A DNA stretch of 64,000 nt, from NCBI GenBank assembly GCA_004154925.1, contig QJNS01000074.1, positions 50,885 through 114,884 on the forward strand, written 5' to 3'. The first letter of the stretch is position 1, and each line of letters opens with the position of its first letter. The notes under the pieces are model-generated. The model worked only from the letters and a program-made list of their open reading frames with translations. It was not told where the DNA came from and did no database searches. Position numbers and translations under genes: made by a program. Below, in pieces: positions 47,524 through 57,806 of this stretch. The stretch comes from Monosporascus cannonballus (taxonomy: Eukaryota > Ascomycota > Sordariomycetes > Xylariales).

Positions 47524-50463
47524 TGCCTAGACTCAACAATGGTTATATGTCTTTGTTCTGAGGGATGTAGAACACCGTTACACTGAACAAAGCGACGCGG
47601 GGCTCGAGTCGGCCGACCTTTTGGGAGGAACGAGGAGCTCCGAGAAAAGAGACTGGGGAAAGCCATTGCGATTTTAATACGGCTTGTTCAATCGGAAAAG
47701 CCGGGTGCAGTGATTTCAGTTGCCGCAGCTTTGTCCTGACAGCTGGATATCGTGGATTGCGTTGGTGATAAAATCTTTTTTTTGAGCCGCATGTCCGCTT
47801 CAAGGACAATACTTCGCCTGCTGACGTTCGAAGCGTGACGAGAGCATAAGCAGCTGCGTTGTAACTTCCTAGCAGGGGACCTCAGGCGCCGGCCTGCAGA
47901 GCAACGCCACAATAAAATGCACAACGGACACCACGTACCCGACCTGCACATACTATAGGACCGGCTGCTCGGTAGACGATGAACGAGGGTCCCCTCCCCA
48001 CGAACATATGTTAACATTACCACGTCTGTTCACCTCGTGCTTGCTGTCGCGGCCCGACGATAGAGACGAACGTCTCTGGAACCCGATTGAGTCTCGCTGG
48101 AAGGTACAATACAGGTCATCAAGTGAGTCATGAAGACGAGTAACGGCGCGTAGCTGCCCAATCTCACCGCCTCAACGGCCTTTAGTGGAAGGCTTAGCGA
48201 TGTGCCTTGGGTACATCTCGACAATATAGAGACCACTGACGCGGCTAGGGGTACATGGGAAGCGCGGGGCAATGGGAGCAAGACGGTTGGGTCATTTAGG
48301 GTAGGTAAACCACGGGTTGGTTGCATATAAAGAATGACGTAGCATGCCGAGACAATCCGGAGCCGACCCCTATTGCATTTCGCTTCGAAGACACAGCAAT
48401 GACGGGCTTACAACCTTTACAAGGCCCACTCCGCGGAGTTATGTGAATTCCCGGCCTGCGATTGGGCAATTCAAGGTTGATGGCAATTGTCGATGATTGC
48501 CAACCACTGGCCAAGTGGGAAAACGCACTCGTTGCGTGGTTGGGCGTTGAGTCGCATGCCCAGGATAACTGCACAGCCCCTAGTTACCCGTCGCGAGACC
48601 AGATGTGATTTGACTAGTCAGATATTTAGTCGCGTCAGAAATGGATTCCAGGAACGGGGACTGCAGTTACTGTTACGCTCCCCGGGGGGCACGGCGTTAG
48701 TTGGTCATCTTAGCGACCGGTTATGTTCCTGGTGGCGTTCCCGCTGGCTGGTAGTTTAAACCCCGCATCGTCAGTTCGTGCTCTAACAGGAAACGAATGA
48801 AAAACGGGTTTAGTAGCACCAGTTACAAAACCGTTCGTCAAGAAGGCGATTAAATGGCCTATCTCCTGTAGTAAACACCGGTCCGGTGTATTCAATGTCG
48901 TTGGGTTGTTTTAAAGAAAGGTCTTCCAGGTGTGGTGGTTGCCAACACATTGATGAGCTGGGTGGCGGATGGCACCTGCCGGGACAGGGGTGCGTAGACA
49001 CTCACCTAGGTAAGTATGTAAGCACAAGCGAAATAGGTAATTATACCTCCAATTTTTCAAAAGGGGACTCACAGTTAATGGAAGGTAACCAGATACCATA
49101 ATAACAATTTTGGATCCCCCACGGATCTGCGTCGAAGAACTACATTTGTTCACTTGTTCCCTTGGAAACAAAGGCGGCGGATCAACTATGCGAGGCCAAC
49201 GTCCAGAGTATCGTGGGAAACACGGCTGTAGCTAGAGCCTACACCCCTATCTTTGGAATAGCGGACCATATTTATACTCATAAACTTAAAATTGGAAGAA
49301 TACACGTGTGATGCCCTAAGTCTTGAACTTTACAATCTTTAATGGTCATTAGAGAACTTTATGTCGGCTAAAAATAACACCTTAGAAAGGATTTCAGATC
49401 TCCAAGAATTATGTCAGGTTGACTTAGTATAACCCGACCATAGCAAAGTTGACGTGCCAAAGCCGACTGATTAAAGACGGAACAATGCGCTGGATTTATG
49501 AGCCCAGGCCCAACCGCCCTCGTGCATCCGTACCGAGCTTTGGAAGATGCAAAGCAACCCTCCCTCCTTTGATCTCCCGCTTGTCGCATCATGATCGACG
49601 GATCAGGATGGGTGACATTTCCATGAAGTTTACTAGCCAGATGGCCTCGACATCCGTCAAGACAAGCAAAAAAAAAAGAGTATGTTAAACCTCAGAGGGA
49701 AAGCATGAAGCTGGTCAAGTAAGATGGAGGGCAATAGCAAGACGGTCCCCACGATCCGGGCCCGATGGCCGCCCATTATCAGAGGCAAAGGAGAAGCAGA
49801 ACGAGAAACACTTTGGCCTCAGAATATGCATCTCCGGTTGCCAGGGTCAAGAACAGGAAAGCAGACAGGATCTCATGCTGATCGTAACGATGCGCCTGAC
49901 TTTTCAGCTTCCGCGTCTCTGCTTATATTCCGGCACACAGCGCCTACCTCCCGCAAGTTTTGCCTAATCCCCCAATCACCGACGCCGCTCCTCGTACCCT
50001 AATCCCCAACCTGAACGCTATTTTCCTGGTCGGTCTCTATATCTCAGGCATGCATAACAAGCCTCTTCTCGTCCAATGTAAATCTTGTAAACAACACTAA
50101 TGTCATTAAGTACGAAGAGGACGAAAGCCATATGGGATCATAAAACAATAAACATCTAAGCGCGACGCGGCGTCCCCGTCGACTCATCTTCATCCACTGG
50201 TCCTCCGGTGTCAGTTACCAAGGTGCGACCTCCTTTCTGGGGCCCAGCGACCCACTAGTGAGGGTCTAGTTTGTGTATATATAGGAGGGCTACACCCCAG
50301 ATAGTTAGAGAGAGACAGGCGTTAACGGCCATCTATTTATTACCCATACTACGAACTACCCGCTAGGCTCCTTCTTCTGCCTTTCACTCTGTACTTCACC
50401 AATTTATCTGATATCCGGGCTCTCACACTATGGATTAGGTGGGATATGAGGTGGCTGCACCAG
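47524..50463. other. Gene-poor 2.9-kb stretch
   Basis: Promoter of the C2H2 gene at the left, otherwise no gene I can support. Open frames are short, and none shows motifs or a consistent splice model. Near 50160-50225 a minus-strand frame could be a protein tail (about 25 residues to a TAG) but has no upstream continuation. Composition is normal, so this is not RIP-degraded repeat. Confidence 0.4.
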
Positions 50464-52738
50464 TTAATGCTGGTCCTCAATAATACCCCCAGTGCCAAAG
50501 AGAAAGCCACCAAAATCGAAGCCCATATCCTGAAAAATATCGCCGAAGAAGAAGGCATAGGCCCCCTCCTCGAGCGGTACATCCTTGCTGCCATCTGGAT
50601 TGGGGTATCGCGTCTCCAGGATACTCGCCGAAAGCGCTTCAAATGTTCGGATGCATTGTGGAATATATATACTCAAGTGCTCACACCTGCGGACAGTCAA
50701 CATGACATTGTGCCAAGATTGGGACACTTGAGTCAGTGAAGAGGTCCGATCCGAACATAGTCGCCAGAAAGTTGGTCCCCGCGAAGTGTAAATAGTAGGT
50801 TCGGTACCGCCACAGCAGGAGACCCATTGACTCATCTGGCTCAAATGTCTCGATAATCAACGATGTGACCTTTTGCGCTGCCCCGATGCACATTCCGGCC
50901 CATTCTCCGACAAGCGATCGCATAGGCTGGGCAGGCTGAATGTCGCCCTAACTATTGCCGTGTGGGATTCATGGAGTAAAAGCGTGGGAGTATGGGCCTG
51001 TACAGAAAGACTCGAGGGTGAAGAGATTAGTACACCGGCGTCAGCACGGCCAAGGATCAAGGTGTTAAGAAAGGACAGGATCCTGTCTGTTTTCTCTACT
51101 TCGCTCACTAAACCTAGGGAACGAATAACAGTGGAGTCGGCTTATCTACCCAAGGTGAACCAAATATCGTTTTCTGCTCGAGACACGGCAGCCTTTCGAA
51201 TGTTTTGCAACTTCCAATTGCTGGGAAGACCATTCTCCTATTTGTTGAGGCAGGCGTCTAGGTACACCGACGCGGCGTGGTATTCGTCTTTTTGATATAT
51301 CTGTCAGTCCCAACCTGGCAGCGAGACTATTTCGAGTCTATGTCTGTGCCAACTGAATATGATCGCCAATTTCACGAAGCTCCAATTCCCGTGTAAGATG
51401 CTCAGCATGCCTACCGCCCTGTTGATAGCTGCAGCTTGAGGACATGGAATCGGTCCTGCTCGGTAAGGGCATCTGGGGCGACGCCGATGACCTGCCGAGT
51501 GACCAGGAAACGCATTTAACCCGGAGTCAGGGATGACTGCAAGGTAATACCTGCTTAGTTCCGGTCTACCAGGGAGCTTACCTGTTGTTCTAACTGTCTG
51601 TCGTTACAGGACTCCTTAGCTGAAGACGCCTCGAGGTGATGAAAAGACATACTCTGGGTGATTTATAACGCCAAATCCGCCGTCATCCATGTCTTCTGTT
51701 GGTTGTTGCTGCAGTTGAGGTATCAGTTCATAAGCGTCCAGCACTGTATCAGCTCGAATGATCCAGGCTTCCAAAGAATTGTCTCGGGACGGAGAAAGTG
51801 CCCACGCGCGGTGAAAATAGCGATTCCCCTCTTCCTCCTGTTTCTGCAGGGGGGTGGATTCGTGTCTCTGTACTGCCAGGGCAATGACAACATTGAGTGT
51901 GTTGAGACATACGTCACGGTTCGCACCGAGCAAAGCGTCAAGTTTAGAGTATCGCCTCATAGTTGCGGAAAACACGTTCTCGATCGAAGACGGGCTCCGC
52001 GGGATCGACGTGTTACCGGTATACACCGACAAGCCTATCAGCATATAGGGGAAGAGGTAATTCAGCGGCGAAGTCAAGAACGCTGATGGAAAGCGCAGGT
52101 CTACCTCTCCAAACAAGGGCGCATCTACGATGGGGACGGGGTGGGCAGTACTGGGATATCCCCTGCTATAGTTAGTTAGGGAGGAATAGAGTCCGCCGAG
52201 AAGTGAAGGGCCGGATGAGCCTAAAAATGCTGTGAAATGGCCGAGCGGAACCGGATCGTAAACCCCCTTTGCAGCCCCACCCGCAGCCCCCGCCCTTTTT
52301 ACTAAGGGCCGGGTGGGCCTAAAAATGCTATGAAGGCAGGCGGGTGCCAGGAACAGGAACATAACTGCGGATTGGTGGTGCGTGTCCGACCGGTGGCTTG
52401 CGCTTGGCTTACTGCCCAACGGTGACGTATCCTGGATATACGTTCATGGCTTTCCTATTTCCTGGCATCTGGCAAATGCTGTAGATACGACACATATCAG
52501 TCACATGCAAGTGAGAAGGGCACTAGAAAAGGGGGGAATAAGAATGAATACCCGGGCAACCGCCATTGCATTTCACCTTCCTCAACCGGCAAGCTTGACA
52601 AGCGTTTGAGATTCTCAATTGCTGCCTGCGCAATGGCTTTGGACCGTTCGGTCTGTCTTGATGTTCCTCATGTTCAAGAGTTGTAGTTATAGTACCACCT
52701 CCACTAAGTTGTCTGCGAGGTTCCACTATCATGGGCAT
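50464..52738 (-). pseudogene. Zn2Cys6 transcription factor pseudogene
   Basis: The relic starts at ATG 52738 or 52732. Exon 1 encodes a basic N terminus and the first half of a Zn2Cys6 cluster, NACQACRLRKVKC. A 73-nt intron (52551-52479) follows. After it the expected PC.RC.....PC reads AFARCQEIGKP-stop: one zinc Cys is Phe and the last is a TGA stop (52444-52446). The middle part (52419-51616) stays open and has the GNRYFHRAWALS-type region of the fungal TF (MHR) domain. The C-terminal part is split over frames: CIGAAQKVTSLIIETFEPDE (50900-50820) and, after about one extra A near 50728, VSQSWHNVMLT...RTFEALSASIL. At least one more frame change lies near 50920. Such regulators often sit beside transporters or pathway genes. 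Non-functional as read. Confidence 0.82.
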
Positions 52739-53149
52739 CAAGAAGACAACCAATGCAGTGGAATCGAAATTGTCCGGACGGCACAACCGGGAGGTGAAGT
52801 TCGTTATGAGCCAATCATGTTGTCCTCCGCCTGATCTCGACCCATTCGCGGAGAGGCATACAATTGGTTAACGATGATGCCGCCTGTATATTAACCAGTA
52901 GAATCCATATCCGCGCATCGATACTTCGGGCTTGGTAGCTAATAAAATGCAATTCCGCACCCTGATCGTCAATTCCCATATATATTATATCGAGCTGGTA
53001 CCAAGATTAAATTCATTGAAGGCCCTAGCAATTTACGAAATGACCATGCAACCTTCTTGGCTTTGCCCAAGTCGCCAGAAATATGTCTCACAAGCTGAAT
53101 CCGAGACAGCAGCTGATTCTGGCTGCGGCGAGGTCGAGAAACTCGTATC

Positions 53150-53876
53150 TATGGTGGCAAAGACGCCGCGAAAGACCCTTTCGTAGTTCGGAAACATATC
53201 GTATTAGTGGCCTCACTCTATATGGTCATCATTTGCGGCAGTGTCTATATGTTTATGGGCGCCACGCCTATCGTCTATAACGAATGGTGTGAATGGAATA
53301 ATGGCATTAGGGGTCTTGCGTTTTATGGGCATTACTGTCGGTATTATCCTGGGATTTGGTCTATGCTATCTATGGCAACAATGGGCGTTATATGAAGCTG
53401 TTTCTGTCCAAAACAGCAACTGCGGCATCTCGCTTATCACCAGCCATCCCTCGGTGCTATTGCCTTACCAGTCGGCATGTTCGCCTTTGCATGGACCAAC
53501 TACCCCAGCGTTCACTAGTCCATCAGCATTATCCTCCTCGGCACCCTTTGGCTTCGGCTGCGTCCTCGTCATCTTGCCGATAGTCAGCTACCTTATCGAT
53601 CCCTATGCCATCTACGCGGCCTTCATTCTTGTAGCTGCCGCCATCTTCCGCTCGATCGTCGGTGCTGTTTTGCACTTGCTCACCACCCAGGGGTACCACA
53701 ATCCCGAGATCCACTGGGCGACCTCCGTACCGGCATTTCTGACATTAACTTGCATGCCTTTCCTGTTTGTCATGTATCGCTACGGTGGGGTGCTGAGGAC
53801 GAAGTGCAAGTATGCTTTTGAAGCTGCTGAAATGATGATACGGATGCATATGACAGCAAGCCCTCGTCCCAGCTAA
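53150..53876 (+). pseudogene. MFS transporter pseudogene (polyamine/drug type), C-terminal half
   Basis: The relic reads as the second half of an MFS antiporter of the TPO/DHA1 kind. In order, over three frames: ASLYMVIICGSVYMFMGATPIVYNEW (53200-53290), MGITVGIILG (53315-53350), VYAIYGNNGRYMKL (53358-53400), LPVGMFAFAWTNYPSVH then a TAG, and finally FGFGCVLVILPIVSYLIDPYAIYA (53550-53620) to ...KYAFEAAEMMIRMH and stop 53876. At least three frame changes and one TAG where Trp is expected break it. The N-terminal six helices are missing. It lies divergently next to the broken Zn2Cys6 gene, a common regulator-transporter arrangement. Confidence 0.82.
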
Positions 53877-55205
53877 GAAGCAGGAAGATTCCCCTTCAGA
53901 GTGACGAAGGGGACATGGTGTATGGGTTTGAAGCGTTCATTAGCCTGTGTGACTGTGTCTGGTGCAGGAGTTCGACATGGAGGGTAGGGCCTTGTGGACG
54001 GGCAGGGACACAGGCAGTCCGATGCACGTATGTGAACAAGGGGAATAGGTTTGATGCACACGGCCGTTGACCACAAGAACGGCACGCCAATTTTCCCGGT
54101 CCCCAAGATTATGCAAGGACGACGAGGTGATTTTTTTAATAGTTGCCTGACAATAAGTCGCGCCTTTAACATACGATAGTGGGGAATAAAGAGGTCTACC
54201 GTTTCGATAGTTATAGCAGTCCGACTGGAAAAGGGGCTTTACGATAGAATCAAGCAGGTCAACAGATAACCTAGGTCGACTGTATAATCCTTTATCTCAT
54301 GCTAGCCACAGCAACGGCACTATCCCTTCAGATAAATTCATTATTAAATGTAAAACTAAACACGCATGCGGGTGCAGGGATCAAGTCCCTCTTGGCCTCG
54401 GTGAATTAATGGTAGTAGCTATAAACCAACGACCTGTTAACAAGGACACAAGGTCTTCTCGCAGAAATGAGCGCTAATATCTTTGTTCATAGTAGACCTT
54501 CTGACCGTTCTCTTTACTCTACTCATGGAAGATATGCCCAGGGTTCAGGTTGCTACAGGGTGTCAAAGTACTATCACTAGGGACCGATATAGAGTACCAC
54601 TCTATCCGTAAAATAGAGTTATTAGACACTCGTCAAAGTATGTTGCGATCCTGGCAACTATAGCACTGATTATAGGTAATGAAAACTCTCGAAACACCTA
54701 ACAACAGAGAGGCAATGGAGAGAATCAAATTGTCTATATAATTTTGCCGAAGATTGCTTTTGAATAAGGATGGGGTGGGCAATGCCACTTCCTGAGGTTA
54801 AACAAGATACCCAGTTTAATATTGCTTACACATATGCTGGCCCCGGGCGACTTGCCGCAGCGTTTACTGTGAAAAATAAATACCCAAATTTTGTTAGCGA
54901 TCACACACTTGCTCAGGGAGAGGGTACCTAGGCCGTAAGAGGCGTGGTATACCTGGCCGAGTTTAAAGCAGTTTCAGGTCGGCCCTAAACTTGTCTTAGG
55001 AAAAGAAAACAACACTATATGGTATTCAAGACACAATTTCATCACGAAGCTGAATGACTCATTTTCGAGCCACGATTCTGTCGCAGGGGTTGGATGTCGA
55101 GTCCCAAATGTTCCCCCCCCCCGGGTCCCCACATAGCGCTAGTAAATTTCTGCGGCTACACATAACCTGATAAACATGTAACGCTTCAACACAGCTGCTC
55201 TGGCA
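53877..55205. other. Gene-poor 1.3-kb stretch with short inverted repeats
   Basis: No coding region recognised. ATAGAGT (54589-54595), ACTCTAT (54599-54605) and ATAGAGT (54613-54619) form two mutually exclusive short hairpins. A C-run followed by GGGTCCCC lies near 55111-55130. Confidence 0.4.
54589..54619. repeat. Alternating 7-bp inverted repeats
   Basis: Three copies of ATAGAGT in alternating orientation with spacers of 3 and 7 bp. Short; may be chance. Confidence 0.5.
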
Positions 55206-55331
55206 GCCCGGTTAGCTCAAGTAAGGAGATCCTCTCGTACTATCAAGCTGACTAGTCACTAATAGCCAAGCAGTCGGTAGAGCGTGAGACTCTTAATCTC
55301 AAGGTTGCGGGTTCGACCCCCGCATCGGGCT
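55206..55331 (+). tRNA. tRNA-Lys(CUU) with a 53-nt insertion in the D-loop
   Basis: A full cloverleaf can be drawn once 55221-55273 is left out: acceptor GCCCGGT/ATCGGGC, D-arm GCTC/GAGC, anticodon stem TGAGA/TCTCA with loop CTCTTAA (anticodon CTT), T-arm GCGGG/CCCGC with TTCGACC loop, and discriminator T as in yeast tRNA-Lys(CUU). The mature length is 73 nt before CCA. There is no insertion at the usual intron position 37/38. The B box (GGTTCGACCCC) is intact. The A box, which spans the D-arm, is interrupted by the insertion. A T-run that could stop Pol III lies about 40 bp downstream (near 55373). It may be a working gene with an unusual intron or a disrupted pseudogene. Confidence 0.85.
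55221..55273 (+). other. Spliceosomal-type intron-like insertion in tRNA-Lys
   Basis: 53 nt starting GTAAGG and ending CAG, with AAGCTGACT and CACTAATAG (branch-site-like) about 20 and 12 nt before the 3' end. Length and signals match fungal mRNA introns, including those in this window (50-100 nt). Exact GT...AG removal leaves the D-loop GCTCAATCGGTAGAGC, the AATCGG form found in yeast tRNA-Lys(CUU). tRNA-endonuclease introns of eukaryotic nuclear genes sit next to the anticodon instead. Confidence 0.7.
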
Positions 55332-56210
55332 CAATTCCCGATGCATCTCGTCAAAGAGATACTTCGAATCAACTTTTTTCTTTCATTCTCTCTTGTTTCT
55401 TTCCAATCAGCTGCGCGGTTTCTCGCTTCTGGTATCTACCACCCTATAATTCTCCTTCCCGTCGCCATGTTCAGCTCCCCGTTTCAGCGAAGAATACAAT
55501 AGGTGCTCGTAGCCACCGAATACGGCACCTGAAAGGGGTTCCTCATATCACCCCCCAAAGTGTTATACATATACGTCTGACAGTTATACGTTGCCATGCC
55601 GTACAATATAACGGACCCTGAAGGCAAGGCCATTACTGGGGTTGTTGTTTCATTCGAAGATGTCATTACCGTACGATCAAGACTAATGGCGGAAACAGAA
55701 CCCAGCAACACTTAGGCATCATCGTCACGACTGTACTATACCTTCTCAGCCCCCTTTCGATAAGAACTCCACCCCAAAGGATTCCTCATGTTGGAGTTAA
55801 CTGATGGTTTTGATTGTCGCCGCACCTCCTGGGTTAGTGAGCCTGTTCGCTCCTTAAAGAGAGTAAGAGTCCGTAGTCTCCTATATAACGTCTTGCCGGG
55901 TATGGTTTGTGGGCACTGAATAAAATGTATACCTATGTCTATTCTGAACCTAAAAATCTGTTTTCTTAACCCAACATACCCATGCCTCATGGTTCCCACT
56001 CAGAAGAGATCTCCTCTGATTCTTCGTCCGATGACTCCTCAAAACCATCCGGGTTGCTCTCCGAATCGCTGTCAGATTCGCCATCTGGGTCGTCATCGTC
56101 TAGCAAATGAAGGATTGGGGGCGGTGGCGGCTTTGATATTTCCTTCATTAGCGGAACAAGGTACTCCGGGCTGACGATCCTGAACTTGGGGCGTAAGTGG
56201 TGATATCGCC
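55332..56210. other. Spacer and possible shifted C-terminal tail of the kinase-like gene
   Basis: 55332-55980 has no recognised gene. 55987-56301 on minus is an open frame that is acidic and Pro/Asp/Glu/Ser-rich (PPSSPEDPHICP..., DDDDPDGESDSDSES) and looks like the true tail of the upstream kinase-like protein in a shifted frame. See 56211-57806. Confidence 0.45.
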
Positions 56211-57806
56211 TCAGTGTGTCCAGCTCACGCATCCTGGTCTGTGGGTTAGATTTAGGGCATATGTGTGGGTCTTCCGGGGACGAAGGAGGACCATCAGACA
56301 TGTCCTCGTCTTCGCGTTCGTCCTCTCCGTCGCCATTCTCCTCGTCTCTGCCACTTTCCCTCCCCCGTCCTCCCTGTCACCTTCTCTCTCGTCTTCAGGC
56401 TCTTCCTCTTCTTCAGGCCCTTCATCGTCTATACGCCCTTCGTCATCTCCTTCCGACCTCTCATCCTCACTGGAAATGTCCTCCAGTGGCGCAGAGTCGA
56501 AGTCGTACACAAAGGGCATGAGGTTCGCGGGCTTTGTCCACGAAACGTCAAGTCGACGGTAATAATCCGGGGGGTAACCTGCACGGGGGTTGCGATACTC
56601 CCTCACCTTTTGCCTGGCAAGCGGTAGCAGGACATCGGCGACCCAACGAGCGTCGGGCGTGTACTCGTGATTAGGGACTACCCTCCCGCTTGGCCCTACC
56701 TGGGTACCCATGACGTCCCTCTGGGTTTCGCAGTTCGGCCACTCGAATTCTTTGAGGGTGGCGATGAGCTGGTTCGAGTAACGGGTGTCTGCGGCGTTAA
56801 GGTAATTGTTTACAGTAGCCATGCGAACGCATTCCGGTCGGTCGCCCCAATCATCAAAATCATTGTCATCTATGGGTATAGGTATGTGCGTTTGACATAA
56901 CTGTCGTAGTATCTTTCCCATCATGTATATATCCTCCCACTCATCAGCCTCGTTTTTATCCCGAAAAATGGCCGGTCTTAACAAGGCGTCATCGTCGCTT
57001 TCGAGTGCCGACAGGCCAATGTCGATCACTACTATGTCAGGGAAGGCATTCTCAAAGAAGCCGGTCCTAGGTGGCCTGCCCGCACCGCTGCGGCTAGGAT
57101 AGTGGATACATATGTTATTGGGTGCCAGTTCGCGGTGGTAAGTAACTGCGATAGCAGGTGTGCGCATTAGCAGTCAGAACGGCCCATATCAGGGGATATC
57201 GCACTTTAAAGTGCGGAGGACGATATGACAACTTGGAAAACCTACCATTCCAGGGAACCTTTCCATTGTCAGCGCCAGGCTCGGCACCGAAGTTGAAGAA
57301 TCGTATTGCCTCCGCTAATCTAAGGGCTACGAGCCAGATAAAATGCTCCGGAACAGGTCGCAGCTTTTTGAAGTACTTTTCTTGAAATTTGTCCAAGGTG
57401 CCCCCGTTACAATACCTACCTTGATTAGCCCTGGCCTTCACACAGTCCGTTGCTAGATGACCCACTCGAAGTATAGGGAGTAATATCCCTTATCGAGCGC
57501 TTGCCAGAGTGACAGTGTGTTGAAGCGGGTTGAGTCCCACGGCAACTCGACCTCTGCGCCCGAAGCTGTCGATATGCAGAGCTCCTCAGGCAAGTCGTAG
57601 TTGTAGGTGTCTGGCTTCCGTATCTTATTTAGGTACAGCCTCCCCGATGCCGCCGATTGCACCACGAACAGGTCGTAGCGGATATATTTCACTAGAAGGG
57701 ACCCATTGGGTACTCCAACATTGCCAGTATGCCCCTCCACCGGGCGTGCTTCGACTGGAAGATAAACACCATAGTGTCGATATGAGCGCCTTCGTGCTGT
57801 TGTCAT
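56211..57806 (-). CDS. Kinase-like protein with altered catalytic motifs (3 exons)
   Basis: Exons 57806-57466, 57415-57246 and 57145-56211 join in phase (introns 50 nt GTGGGT...TAG and 100 nt GTAGGT...CAG) to 481 residues. The junctions rebuild LYFEYCNGGTL (kinase hinge region) and NVTYHRELAPNNICIHYP (catalytic loop). The fold pattern is protein-kinase-like, but HRD is HRE (174-176) and DFG is DIG (212-214); a candidate ATP-site Lys is Lys61. Related Sordariomycete proteins, as I recall them, read HRD-VAPNN. It may be a pseudokinase or a decaying gene. After residue about 430 the acidic tail turns into a basic, unlikely sequence ending at 56211, while another frame continues the acidic tail to 55987. 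That points to a small frameshift or missed short intron near 56330-56400. Confidence 0.62.

Noticed and set aside
50150..50230. Possible last exon of a minus-strand gene ending in a Glu/Asp/Thr-rich tail
   Set aside because: Only about 25 codons, preceded by a stop in frame and with no supported splice partner.
55284..55502. 72-codon plus-strand frame overlapping the tRNA
   Set aside because: Its first part is tRNA sequence; the rest is not distinctive.
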